A program made the translations under genes and the position numbers. This document shows positions 42,736 to 55,933 of a stretch of 64,000 bases of DNA, in pieces. Origin of the DNA: Bolinopsis microptera (taxonomy: Eukaryota; Ctenophora; Tentaculata; Lobata; Bolinopsidae); NCBI RefSeq assembly GCF_026151205.1, contig NC_087083.1, forward strand, positions 5,932,460 through 5,996,459. The letters run 5' to 3'. Within the stretch, counting starts at the first letter, position 1. Every line of letters begins with the position of its first letter. The notes under the pieces were generated by a model. It did not search any database. It saw nothing but the letters and a program-made list of their open reading frames with translations, and was not told where the DNA came from.

Positions 42736-45700
42736 GTATCCGTTCACCCAAAGCCTCCCCTCGACGCACCCCAAAGAAGCGTAAAAGTAGACCCTCCTTC
42801 AGAATCCCATCCTGCAAAAGGACCCTAGACATACCTTCCTCCCCCAACCTCTCAACTACAGACATACCTGAATTGGGAGATAGGAAAGATAATGAGACTT
42901 TCCCTAGTTTAGATATCAGCGACAGTGATGGTAGTGACTCTGAGGACACTGGAATCTTCAGTAATAACGATATTGAAGTATTATCCGTTAAAAAGTCGGC
43001 TGAGTTTTTGTTAGTGTCAAGTGAAACTTGTGAGGAGGACAAAGTGAAGGAAAAAGATGAAATCAGAATAGTGGGAGCTCCAGAAACTGAAAAATCTGAT
43101 GATAAAGACAGCTCGGCAAAAGAAGAATTAGCTAAAGACGAACCAGTAAAAGATGACTCAGATCTAAACGCCAGGGACAAAGGCAACATAGAAAAAGACA
43201 AATCAGAAAAAGAGAAACCTGCAGAAGTCAAATCAGTAGACCACAAATCAGCAGAAGAAAAATCTGCAGAAGAGAAATCAACTAAACTTGACTCAGTTAA
43301 ACTCGAGTCAGCTAAGGACAAAAAGAAATCTGATGACGTAGACGAAGGCTACTTTGACTCCTCCTACATCGACCTAGAGAAAATTCTAGAAAAACCAAAC
43401 ATTGACGTTTCAACCTCAACACTCCCCCCTGTAACAATAACCGTCACAGGACTGTCACAGAACTATCACAGAACTGTCACAAAAGACCTTGATTTAGTTG
43501 ATATCCTCAACAGAGACTTCCAATCTAAACTGTGTCTGACAACTGGAGTGCAGACAGATAAAGTGGAGGGTGAGGGTGAGGGTGAGGGTGAGACTAAGAG
43601 GAGGAAGGTAAGCAAGGCGTGTCAGATAACAGATGAAGCGGTCAACACCCTCAATAAGAAGTTATTGAATCTGCGGAATAAGCTGAATAAAGTAATAGTT
43701 GAGAAGGATAGTGTTGTTGAGAAGAATAGTAGGTTGGAGGGGAGATGCTCGGGTCTCAATACAGAGAGGTAATTGTGAACTGTTATCTTTGATTTATGAG
43801 GTTTGCTTTGCGGGATATATTAACAACTAAGCTTAGTGGTCGATGTTTAGAGCTCATGTTTTGCTTGAATCGAAACAAAGAATATTCCACATCTTCATAC
43901 CATCAACATTCTTCATACCACCTACATCTTCATCATTTTATCCCATACTGCAATAACTTTCATTCTGAATCTTTTAACGAAGTAATCATACATATCCTCA
44001 GATTATCACTACTCGCCCAAACTGAAGCTCTTCAAAATGAGTGCGTTAAGAAGATGTACGATAATGACAAACTAACAGAGAAGGTATGTGATGACGTCAC
44101 TTTGATGACGTCACAGCTGATAACGTGTTTCACACCACGTGTTTCACACCACGTGTTTCACACCACGTGTTTCACACCACGTGTTTCACACCACGTGTTT
44201 CACACCACGTGTTTCACACCACGTGTTTCACACCACGTGTTTCACACCACGTGTTTCACACCACGTGTTTCACACCACGTGTTTCACACCACGTGTTACA
44301 CACCACGTGTTTCACACCACGTGTTTCACACCACGTGACCCGTTTGTTTAGTGATAACCAGGCTGCCAAGTATTTCTTCTTTCACAATCATTGATGTTAT
44401 ACAGTAGGTTTAAAAATTACTAGGAAAAATTGAACCTACAAATATCAAGCCTAATATCTCTACATTCCCTATAATTTATGTTACTGTGGTCTTTTTTAAA
44501 ATGTTAGAACTGTACATTCCACAATCCACATGCAGTGAAAACATTCCACTGTTACGCTATTGTAAAATATGCAATCCTTATTAAATCTCGAGAGTGCGCA
44601 ACCAATTTTTCTAGAATGATATTAAAATACTAGACATTATACAATGACTTGTCTGATTCATTACAAAAAAGCTATTATTCAAAAACGAGATTTTCCTGGC
44701 ATAACTTGCCTTCAAATTATTGATGGACGATCTTAAAGATATAATAATTTGGTTATGAATACTTTAGTCCTGTGTGATCCTGTTTATTATTATAACTTTT
44801 CATCAACTTATTCAATTAATCAATTAATCTTTTAATCAATTAACCAATTATTCAATTAATCCAGGTATCACAAAAAGAGTGTCACGTGGCAACACTAAAA
44901 GAGTCACTAGTACTAAGAGATAAGGAGCTTAACTTGCTACACAGACAACCCAACAGTACTGCTGGACTTACCAAACAGATCAACGGTAATTTTATATTAT
45001 GTAATAATAATATTTATTTTGAACAATTGAAACAATCAAATTGGCGGGCATACGATCTGTTCATGGTATAGAAAAAACAATACCAATCCTCAGTAAATAA
45101 TTATATTTAGTTATATTATTAGTTATTGTGATAACTGTGTAATGTTACGTTTGAGTAATCAATATAGTGGTGGGGAGGACACGTGGCACGTGCTATACCA
45201 CGTGCTATACCACGTGCTATACCAGTATTCATATCTGTAACTTTTTGTTATGCTGGGAATTGTTTTAAACTAAGTTGCTGATTATTGTCCGCTACAGTTG
45301 GTACAGATCAAAAATCAATAGTTCCCACAGTCAGACAACGAATGAGTTAAAAAGTTCCAACAAAACCCTTATAATATCATTGGTACAGTAGTTAGTACTA
45401 ATTACTACTTACTAATTTGTACTAATTTCTATTTCAGAGTACAGAGAACTAGAGATGTTAAGAGTAGATAACATTCGTTTACTGCACGACAACCGCGCTC
45501 TAACCGGTTCTCTTGACTCTCTTAACGTACGTTACTTTTATTTATAATTGGTTAATTAATCTTACTTACAAGTAAATTACTTCCACACGAATAAGTCTGT
45601 AGTTACCTTTGCGCTTATTTATTTCATTGTTGACACTGATAACCTAGTTCAAAAATCGGCAAGGAGATATATAATAATTATAATAATATGCAATTAAACA

Positions 45701-48700
45701 ACTATGAAATTTTTATTGTTACGAATGAAAAAATCGATCAAAATATTTAATTAATTAATAACATAATGACACTGTCAGGGTCAGTTATGTGCGCTGAGAC
45801 GAATCAGTAGGAACTATGACGAGTGTAAGGACAGTGTTATACTAATGAACAAGAGATTAGCTCAAGATAACGGGGTTATATCTGCTAATTTGAGTAGTGT
45901 GAAGAGAGAGCTGAAATCTGTTTCTCAGGTGATTTGCTAATTAACTAATTTATTTAAATTAACTAATTAATTGAGTCATTAGTTGTGCTCGTTAGAGAGT
46001 ATTTTTTAAAGATTAACATCTATTGTCTGGCTATTAAAAATAAAGCTTTAAATGATACTTTGATCCATGGTTGTACCTAGTAGCTTGTAGCTTTATATAG
46101 CTTATGTAAAATTTACAATTGTCATGATGAGCGGAGCGGTTCTACAGATTTGCTCAAAAAGATCAATCCTTAGGAGAGGTTTGAGTACATTCTGCAGCAC
46201 TACATAATGTAGTGCATGACATTGCAGTTGTTGCGCAAACACCTGCAGTTGTAATTGTGGTCCTGCAACTGTATAATTCTTAAGGGAAGAGGTCCTTCTC
46301 CGAGTTGTGGTACTGTTTGTGTAGTAGTTGTAGTAAATATCTAATGTACATTATATTTATTGTACAAGGTGGCAGATGTTTTGTGCTTTTTAGTGGCGCT
46401 GCGATAATTTTAGATTGACTTTATCGTATTTTTAGAGAGTTAAAGCTTTGAAGGGTGTTCTGGAAACTGTTATTATCGAAATCATCCTAGAAAAGTCACA
46501 TTTTAACATATGTGTACGATGTCTCATGTTATATGTTGTCTCATATATTATGTTGTCTTATATAATATGACCATAACAAGTATCAAATATAAAATGAGGC
46601 ACACCTGCGCACACATGTTATCAATAATACGGGGTATACAATAATATACACAATACACTGCTTATAGTGCTACAGTGTTCTATGTTGAAGGTTTGATCCA
46701 GGGAGCTACACTCCGCTACATCTCCTCCTCCCCAGTTACAGCTGCTGTTGTCTTGCTTTTAGATTGATACTGTCTTGAGAAGTTTCATTTTTAGTTTCAT
46801 GAGCTTTGTTTGATAATCGGCTGTTTCACGGTCAGTTTGTAACGGAGTTTATAGTTTAAACTGCTTTTAATAATGTTTTTAGTATCGCCTAAGCAGCTTA
46901 GTAGTTTTCGACTTCCTAATTCCAAAGTTTGAACTAGCAGGGAACTTGAAAAATGGTGGAATTGGTTCACATTTCAAGAATCGTTACAATAATGTTATTT
47001 CCGCTTTACTAGTATTATAGCAAAAATGTACGTTACTTTCCCACCAGCAGTCAAGTCTGTTTCAAAGTTATCAGAAAATGATGGAAATGTTGATGCCATA
47101 AAGGACTAAAGCTCCGGACGTTCACTTCTTATCTCATCTCTTGTCATTATCTCGTCGTGTTTCCGTCTCCCTCCCAATTACCATGACTAGACGAATGTTG
47201 CTTCCAACCATACTGGAATGTTCTTCATTCCTAGAGGTAAAGAAAACGGAGGGGGTTAGAGGGATCAGGGAAGAGATGGATTAGAGAGGGGTGAGATGGG
47301 GTAGAGATGGGTTAGAGAGGGTGAGATGGGGTAGAGATGGGTTAGAGGGGTTAGAGATGGATTAGAGGGAAGAGATGGGTGAGAGGGGTTAGAGAGGGAT
47401 CAGAGAGGGATTAGAGGGACAAGGAGCTTCAAGCTATAAATTTAACATACCACATACCCACACCAGTTCTGCCGTTTTCTGACAAAAGAGTTTAAAGATC
47501 GTAATATTTGAAATTTAGAACTTTTTTATCCAAATTTCTTTGTTGGACCGAGAACTATCCCTGAAAACTATCAGAAAACTACCAAAATGTGACAAAATAA
47601 TTTAAAAACCTCGAATTTTGGAGTTGACTCCCTTTTGTCAGGGAACAGCTGCAGAGGAGCTGATCCAGGCAATCGCTTATAATTAATTAATTAATTAATT
47701 AATCGCTTATAATTAAAGATGTTAAATTTTAATCTGAGTTTGTTTTGATGAGGTTAGTTTGATGGTCGCTATCTTGATGAGGCTACACTACACTTATATA
47801 ATATATACACTAATACACCTCACTACACTACGTCACTACACTGTACACTGTTCAGAGTATCAATTATCATGTTCTAACAGTGGAGTGGTTAGAGTGGTTA
47901 TTATTAGTGGTTACATGTTAGTTTGTTTAGTGTAATGTGAACTACATCCTCTAGCAAGGCTAGCAAGGACAAACTTTAAAAGTTGTAAAACCAAAATTAA
48001 ATAACAATAAAGTAAGAATATATTTTAGTACCCTGGCTCCCAACCACCCCCATATATTTACTGTAGTATTGTCTGACTATTCAGCCAAGTTCTGTATTGT
48101 AATGCTCTGTAGTTTCATCTAATTTAACCTTGTACGGGCCACAGAGAAACAGCAAATAGTAACATATTATGTACAAGATACCACAGCTGTAAGAAGGGTT
48201 ATTGTTGGGGCTCGTCTGTGGTTATTGTACAACATGTTTCTTCTATTGCAACAGAGCAACATGAACACCTGCACCCTGCAGTCTGCAGTCTTGGAGAATC
48301 AACTGTATAATACATTGGGGGGGGGGGGGGGCTGTACCTGTTTTAGTGTCATATCAAACTGTGAACTGGCAATGTTTACAGCACATTACAAATTACACAG
48401 GTGCCTTCAGTATAGGACTGTGGTGGTGTGTACAGTTAATTCTGGTCCACTCTGTACATCTTCACTGATAATTCCTGTCTGGTTACAAACGGGGGTTGAT
48501 TATTGTATGTGTCACGTGACTATTGTTACATATTGTGTATCCTGTGTGTATTGTTTGTATCATGTCCAGACTAGTAGTTTAGTATTTACTAAGTTATTAC
48601 TTTACTAGAGGTTTGTCCTGTCTAGGTCGATCCAAATGTAGTCTGGAACGAGTTTCGTGACAGCGCTTCTCCCCATTTAGGTTTGTAGGTTAAACTGTCT

Positions 48701-51700
48701 AGGGTGTCTGATAAACTCACACTCTGAAGTAAAGTGGAATGTTACAATACATACCGTGTTATTTATTAACACACAATAAGTAACTGTTCAATATTTTACC
48801 TTGTATTTGAATAGTCGCCATAATACGTTAACACTATGTGAGCACTAAAGCATGGATTTCATTGTTGTAAATATCACCGTGTAAGAAAAGGTAGCAATCA
48901 TTAAACCATCTTTAATTGTGTCCGCTACACTACACCCTTATACACTGTACTAGAATACTACACTATACTACACTATACTACACTATACTACACTATACTA
49001 CACTATACTACACTATACTACACTATACTACACTATACTACACTATACTACACTATACTACACTATACTACACTATACTACACTATACTACACTATACTA
49101 CACTATACTACACTATACTACACTATACTACACTATACTACACTATACTACACTATACTACACTATACTACACTATACTACACTATACTACACTATACTA
49201 CACTATACTACACTATACTACACTATACTACACTATACTACACTATACTACACTATACTACACTATACTACACTATACTACACTATACTACACTATACTA
49301 CACTATACTACACTATACTACACTATACTACACTATACTACACTATACTACACTATACTACACTATACTACACTATACTACACTATACTACACTATACTA
49401 CACTATACTACACTATACTACACTATACTACACTATACTACACTATACTACACTATACTACACTATACTACACTATACTACACTATACTACACTATACTA
49501 CACTATACTACACTATACTACACTATACTACACTATACTACACTATACTACACTATACTACACTATACTACACTATACTACACTATACTACACTATACTA
49601 CACTATACTACACTATACTACACTATACTACACTATACTACACTATACTACACTATACTACACTATACTGCACTATACTACACTATACTACACTATACTA
49701 CACTATACTGCACTATACTACACTATACTACACTATACTACACTATACTGCACTATACTGCACTATACTACACTATACTACACTATACTACACTATACTA
49801 CACTATACTACACTATACTACACTATACTACACTATACTACACTATACTACACTATACTACACTATACTACACTATACTACACTATACTACACTATACTA
49901 CACTATACTACACTATACTACACTATACTACACTATACTACACTATACTACACTATACTACATTATACTACACTATACTACACTATACTACACTATACTA
50001 CACTATAATTATATACTATTGTATACTGTGAGCTCTACACTTTATTTACTTGCACTGTTCAGATTATTATCTGAATAGCAGGAGTTATTAAATGTAACAA
50101 TTGTAACTAATGTAACAGTAAATTTAACAGTAAATGTAACAGTAACTGTAACAACAGATGTAATTGCCTCACATATTATACAATATATTACCCCCTCTCT
50201 TTCTCACTCTCAAATAATAGTAACGTTGAGACACTAATATTATAACAGACCTGCAGTAGTGTTGATTTGATTAAATAACAGCATTATTATATCTGTTATA
50301 TATAAACAGTATTATATCGCACCTGTTATATAGTGTCAACCTATTTATAACACAACATCTCTAATAAATGTGCATTCTGTTGGCACGTGACAGTACTCCT
50401 GAGGTTTGATTGGTTAACAGTGGAAGCTGATTGGTTAATCGCTGTCACGTGTGTAATGATAACACACGGCCCCCACTATCTATCATCACCTGTAGATTGT
50501 GCTCTTGTAAATTACTTGACCACTGTCAGATAAGTTCCTGGTATCTTGTGTAAACTGACCTATACGTAGCCCTACCTCCATAGCTAAGGGGCAGGGGTGA
50601 AACCAGAAATACCGCGATGAGGAGGTTGCCAAATGTCAACCCAACTCGATACGATGTAAATTGTTGTGGTGCTGGATTGCTGAATACAATTGCCCCAAAA
50701 TCAAATTCGAAGATCAGCTTCCTTTGAAAAAGAAAAACAGCAAAATATTTTAAACATTTGAAAAGATATATTGAATTCATGCGAATGAACATAAATCTAC
50801 GCCAGTAGTTGTAAGCAAAAGTAAAATTTAAAGTAAGCAACTTTAAATTTGATATTACTACCACTAACTTTATCAGTTGTACACTAGTACAACGTTTGGT
50901 TCCGCTGCAATAGTTAAACATTGATAGTATATCTCACTATTTTCACATGATCAAGTTATAATCCTCTTCATTCTTCAACCACGTGCAATAGTGAAACATT
51001 GACAATATATCTCATTACTTTCACATGATCAAGTTATAATCCTCTTCAACCACGTGCAATAGTAAAACATTGATAATATATCTCATTACTTTCACATGAT
51101 CAAGTTATAATCCTCTTCAACCACGTGCAATATTAGTGAAATATGACAATATATCTCATTATTTTCACATGATTTTCAACCACGTCCCTCTTCAGGAGCA
51201 CCAAGAGACACTAGAAGAGGTACGTTACTTGCGCGCGAGCACAAAGCGCAGTGCTGATCAGTGCGACGCGCCCCATAAGGACGAGCTGTGTAACGATGTT
51301 ACGGAAGATAACAGAGTGCTGTGTAAACAGAACAGTGAGCTTAAACATTGTGTTGGTGAGTTATTTTACTGATTTTTATGTGTTCTTAGTGGGACTCTTT
51401 CCTGTTTTTGCTTGTTTTAAATTTTTCTTTTTCTTTTTTTTTGTCGTGATATAGTGGAGAGAAAACTGTAATTGGTTAAGAATTATAATTCTTAACCAAT
51501 AAATTACAATAGTTTCACAATATTTTTGTGTAAGAAAGAAGTCGTTTTGGCTCCAATAATTGCTATATAGCCTCGTACGTAATTAGTAATTATCTTTTCA
51601 CTTAAATTGGAGTCGATGGTTATAAATTATATAACGTCTTACTCTCCTTTTGTTAAATAACCTTTTCAATTATTGATTATAAATTGGTACAGTTACACCC

Positions 51701-54700
51701 TATTACACAGCAAAGCTTAAATAAAAATTCCTAAACCGGGTGTCCATCCCGCATTATGCTAACCTCAGCTAAGCTATCAATTAATCACTTAACAGAATAA
51801 TTAGTTACCAATTACTCCATTAACTAACAGAGATGCTACGCGGGGAGGTTGATACTCTACACACGGAGCTAAGTAACACTCGCTCTGCTCACTCTGCATT
51901 TGATAAGGTACTTCAGGAGAAGTGCGACCTTCAGAAACAGGTGAGAGCTGGTTAGAGGGAGAGTTATTATTATTTTTTAAGAGAGGCTGGGCCAAAATAG
52001 CCCACGAGAGGATAGCATTGAGATGCTCTGCCTACCTCTGGGGTGTGGCAACCCTGGGGAAGGTTGCCGGAGAAATCAGAGTGAATGGTGGAGGATAGTG
52101 TAAAAAGTGACCTTCAGAAACAGGTGAGGCTGGTTGGAGGGAGAGTTATGGAAATAGAAATGTGTTTAGTATGATTAATTAATAAAGTTAGAATTTAAGA
52201 CAAAATGTTACATTCGAGTATGATGTCTAGTAATGCAAATGGTTTTGAAATAACTTTTTCTTAAATTTACCAGAATTGTGAACGTTTTTAAAATATTAAA
52301 CCACGCTGCCACGTAGTGTAACTATGTGTCTTAGAGTGTAACTATGTGCCAGGTGTTATTTAAATAGGTTGTTCCTCTACTACATTATATAGAATAGGCT
52401 TTATTATTAATTTCATCCTTTTTAGTGATAGAAAAGTGTTCTATTGTCATTTGTCCAACAGTTATTGCCAATAACCTTGTACATTTCGTGTCAAACAACA
52501 GAAGTGACTATGGTTCGGATGTGTGGTCCATATATCACTACAGTTAGAATACAATAGAATATACAGCTACATAATAGTTGTGGTGTTTTCCTAGTCATAA
52601 CACTGGAATCAGAAACTAGTTATCTAATATAACCCTTAATTAATCACACACCTTGTTAACAGTATAGTTAACAGTATAGTTAACAGTATAGTTAACAGTA
52701 TAGTTAACAGTATAGTTAACAGTATAGTTAACAGTATAGTTAACAGTATAGTTAACAGTATAGTTAACAGTATAGTTAACAGTATAGTTAACAGTATAAT
52801 TAACAGTATAGTTAACAGTATAGTTAACAGTATAGTTAACAGTATAGTTAACAGTATAGTTAACAGTATAGTTAACAGTATAGTTAACAGTATAGTTAAC
52901 AGTATAGGGCCAGGGGTTACAAACCCCGACTTGGACCCTTGAAAAAGCAAGATCCCGACAGGCACCATAGTGTTTTGGCATGTTACACCCTAAAACCAGT
53001 AGCTAGCAATAAACATTAAACCCTTCTACCCCCAGCTACAAGACGTAGAATCCCGTAACGATGAACTTTGGACAAGCGTAGAAGATTTACGGCACCGCTG
53101 TGCAGAACAATGTGACACCAACAGACAACAAACACACGAACATAACATAGTGTTTGGGGAGAATGAAGAGCTGAGAGCTGGTAAGGAAGGAGTACAAATT
53201 TCAAATCTTAAGCTACAATAGTAACCATAGTAACTACAATAGTAACCATAGTAACTGTCAAGATAATAATGATATCATGCCCCACTCCATTACACTGACA
53301 ATATTAACAAATAATTAAATTTCACGATATTAAGAGTCTTGTTTTTATTTAATCAGGTAATGAGGAGTTGAGTGAGAGGGTGGAGGTGTTGCGGAGGAGA
53401 TTAGATGAGGAGGTACAGAAGAATGCCGGTATGGCTAAACAGGTAATATTTAGCAGCTCCGTTTAGTTGTATCACGTGATTAACAGCTAAGTTGTCTATG
53501 TGATTTACTTTTGATATTGTATGGAAGTTTAGAAAATACTGATATCTTACATAAGCTTTGTATTGGTGTTGTTTAACAATCAAACCAGACTAAACCTCGC
53601 CCATGTACCTCAAACTCTGCAGATAATTAACCAGCTAATTGACTAATTACTTAATCACCCTACTAGATAGAGGAGTTGACGTGTTCACTGTCGGACGCGA
53701 ACCTCTCAGTACAGGATCTACACAACACCATGGAGTTTCTCCAAGTGGAGCACAGCTTTATTGAAGCTGATGTGGTAAGTTGCTACTAATTAAATAAGTT
53801 GCTACTAATTAAATAATAAAATAGTTCCTTCAACTTTAACGTAGTTTTAGTTTAGTGTCGTGATTTGTCGTGATTCGTCCGTTTTAAATGTCTTCATTTT
53901 GATGGACATGAAAATCGCAATCTGATATTAATTTTCTATCATCATTATGTAGACTACTCCCAGATTTGTTTCGTCCGTCCGTTAAAAGCTATTCATATCT
54001 CACAGCTTCTCATTTGATACACTACTTTAATTATATTTAAACAGAACACTCCCTTTTAATATAAAACATCTTGCCTGCTTGCCCTGTACAATAATTTAAC
54101 CACCCTTGCAAGTACTACTTGCCCATACATATATTCAACACATAAAGACATAAAATCAACGTTGGAATATTCCGGACTTTGTCAAGGTGGACAGATTGCT
54201 CTCCAATTAAATTCCACCTTGACAACTTGCTCTAATAAGGTTTATAGTACTTTATGTGTCACGTGTTTTAGTGCTGGTCACGTGTTTTAGTATCACGTGT
54301 TTTAGTATCACGCGGTTTGGTGCTTGAGGGTGACAGGTTAAGGAGAGAGTTGGGCTCCATGCGGTCATGATTCACTATTTTAAAGTGGGCCTGAATGTGG
54401 TTATTGGAATAATTTCAGTGGAATTATAGTGGAATAGTGGATTATAGTGCAGTGGATTGTATAGTTATACATGATTTAATGAATCCTCCCACGGCCCCTT
54501 ACATGTGTATTAATTGGAGCATGCTAAGATTCCACTGAAACTTGTGGTCGTTATTCATTTAGTCATTAAATAATTATTTAAGTTATCATGAACATTTATG
54601 TTGTCTTGTACCTACTAATTGAGTCTAACTTTGAAACTGCCTACTTGGCAATGGAATAACCTGCGTTTCAACTCGTTGAATTTTAAAATTAAATTTTGAT

Positions 54701-55933
54701 AATATGGTTTTATAGAAGTTGTGGATGAGATAATATGAATAGCTATTATTGGAATTGTGCCAATGAATCACTAAATTATACGCTGTAATACAGCATGATG
54801 TTATAACAATCTAACAATGGTAACTGTCCAATTCTTTGTTAGTAAAATTCTAATATTCATACCGTTTTGAGCTAATAGCTATAATACAGTGTATGTCACG
54901 TAGAATCACAGATACTAGATAGTGTGTATATTGTATGAGCCAACAACTCTACACAGACCCACAACTATACCTCGCACGTCCCCTATTACTACCAGGAAAA
55001 GCTTACTGTCACGTGACTAAACAATTATGGTTTCGAGTGCAGTGATTGGTCGATTGTGTACCACGTGGGGGAGTTCTGTGCTGTGATTGGTCAATTGTGA
55101 GGATGCCGGGAAGTGCAAACTAAGTGCAAGCATGAGGCTGCATCTTTTGTTGGCTCGAGTTTTTGTGCAAGATTTAGGAATGAAATGTTAACTTGTATGA
55201 TGTACTAATGTATAAGGGAAAATTAAGGTACTCAAAGAAAAGTTTTACTTTTTATGTTTAGATCATATCGTCCGTAAAATTGTATACAATATAAAAACTA
55301 CAATAAATTATCTAGAAAATGTACGTAAACAAATCTAGGAGACCTCAAACTTCAAAGCTTATCTTCTGAGGGATGAGGTTTCTGTTTAAATGCTCTAGGA
55401 ACTGGATTACTTAAACTTCAAATACCAGGAAAATAAGAATGAGTCAATACACGAGCTTAACGCGAAGATAGAAGAGTTGAGTAGAACGAAGGAGGACATG
55501 GTCACCAAATGTAAAACTAAGCTGAGAGAGAAGACTAAGAAACTTAACGCTTCAAGAATTAAACTGGGTGAGAATTCTAAGTTAAATATGCGATTTATCC
55601 ATCTTGTTTCGATTGAATTGTATTCCAAAACAGATAACTCGTATTTTTCCAACTTTCGCTTTGTGCAAAATATCTGGTGTAACGCGCCAATAAAATTTGA
55701 ATGGACTTTTTCAGCGTTTACTATGACAGAAAAGCAAAATCGCGCGCTTTGCGCGGCTCACAATTCCATTAAGGCCAGGAACAATATAATTGTAGTTGAA
55801 CAACATCAAATGTTGAATTGACTGGCAATGCTGCCTAACTTAGATGAGGTCACGTAACATGTTTAACTTTTCAGGGTACGCATTACTGGAGATGAGGGAG
55901 TTGAACTCACACGGATCATCTTGCTCAGAGTGA
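42736..55933 (+). CDS. Nuclear-type coiled-coil protein, 12 visible exons (5' end missing)
   Basis: Exons: 42736-43768, 44002-44083, 44865-44985, 45438-45526, 45779-45928, 51196-51355, 51831-51940, 53036-53180, 53357-53442, 53667-53774, 55399-55567, 55875-55933 (TGA). All junctions are AG/GT with matching phases, giving at least 769 residues. The first exon enters in phase 1 with no ATG, so a start exon lies upstream, perhaps beyond the LINE. It begins with S-P/T-P sites and a basic NLS (RRTPKKRKSR), suggesting CDK control. A long acidic Lys/Glu/Ser-rich region, GEGEGEGE and a second basic patch (KRRK) follow. From ~residue 310 to the end the chain is heptad-rich coiled coil with scattered cysteines. 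I do not recognise the family; a mitotic or centrosomal role is only inferred. Intron 5 is 5.3 kb. The acceptor of exon 5 could also be six bases later, at 45785. Confidence 0.8.
43567..43591 (+). repeat. GAGGGT hexamer repeat inside exon 1
   Basis: About four GAGGGT units encode the alternating Glu-Gly stretch of the coiled-coil protein. The frame is kept because the unit is six bases. Confidence 0.9.
44125..44338 (+). repeat. 14-bp minisatellite with CACGTG in every unit
   Basis: About fifteen units of TTTCACACCACGTG lie in the first visible intron, just downstream of two CRE sites (TGACGTCA at 44092 and 44107). The unit carries an E-box (CACGTG). ORFs over it in all three frames are repeat artefacts. 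Confidence 0.95.
45181..45225 (+). repeat. Short CACGTGCTATAC repeat
   Basis: Three 12-bp units in intron 3 of the coiled-coil gene, each with CACGTG. Confidence 0.9.
47230..47425 (+). repeat. G-rich GGGTTAGAGA/GGGTGAGATG degenerate repeat
   Basis: A purine-rich tract in intron 5 made of variable ~10-15-bp units (GGGGTAGAGATGGGTTAGAG and variants). Confidence 0.85.
48956..50008 (+). repeat. 10-bp minisatellite (CTACACTATA), ~105 copies
   Basis: A near-perfect 10-bp unit runs for ~1.05 kb in intron 5. Four units have a G for A (CTGCACTATA), clustered at about 49670-49760, and one has a T (CATTATA) near 49962. The length may be underestimated in the assembly. The long Tyr-Thr-Leu ORF is an artefact. 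Confidence 0.97.
50915..51190 (+). repeat. ~71-bp minisatellite abutting the acceptor of exon 6
   Basis: Four copies of a unit containing TATATCTCATTACTTTCACATGATCAAG (here abbreviated TATATCTCATTAC) and ending CTCTTCAACCACGTG. The last copy is altered and runs into CCCTCTTCAG, the splice acceptor at 51195. Confidence 0.9.
51471..51500. repeat. Perfect 30-bp palindrome in intron 6
   Basis: ATTGGTTAAGAATTA is followed directly by its reverse complement. Confidence 0.95.
52105..52152 (+). repeat. Partial duplicate of the exon 7 end and its donor
   Basis: AAGTGACCTTCAGAAACAGG followed by TGAGGCTGGTTGGAGGGAG repeats, with small changes, the last ~20 coding bases of exon 7 and the first ~28 intron bases (51920-51968). 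Confidence 0.85.
52658..52907 (+). repeat. 12-bp minisatellite AGTATAGTTAAC, ~21 copies
   Basis: A near-perfect array in intron 7 with one variant (AGTATAATTAAC) at ~52795. GTTAAC in each unit is palindromic. ORFs on the minus strand over it are artefacts. Confidence 0.96.
53775..55398. other. Intron 10 of the coiled-coil gene
   Basis: It contains several CACGTG motifs (at ~54258-54302 in TCACGTGTTTTAG-like repeats, 55012 and 55061) and no other gene signal. Confidence 0.6.

Noticed and set aside
42692-43321. 209-residue minus-strand ORF rich in serine
   Set aside because: Shadow of the acidic Lys/Glu/Ser-rich coding exon on the + strand.
44125-44394. Three overlapping ORFs with His-Thr-Thr-Cys-Phe repeats
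   Set aside because: A 14-bp repeat read in all frames, lying in an intron between exons whose phases match.
48253-48320. Possible cassette exon after the acceptor at ~48252
   Set aside because: Good pyrimidine tract and AG, but no convincing donor before a G-run, and exons 5 and 6 already join in the same phase.
48916-50031. 371-residue Tyr-Thr-Leu repeat ORF
   Set aside because: Translation of the 10-bp minisatellite; a 10-bp unit happens to lack stops in this frame.
52636-52981. Two ~110-residue repeat ORFs on the minus strand
   Set aside because: Translations of the 12-bp GTTAAC minisatellite.
55477-55821. 114-residue ORF
   Set aside because: It is exon 11 read on into intron 11; the GT at 55568 and the acceptor at 55874 keep phase to a proper stop.
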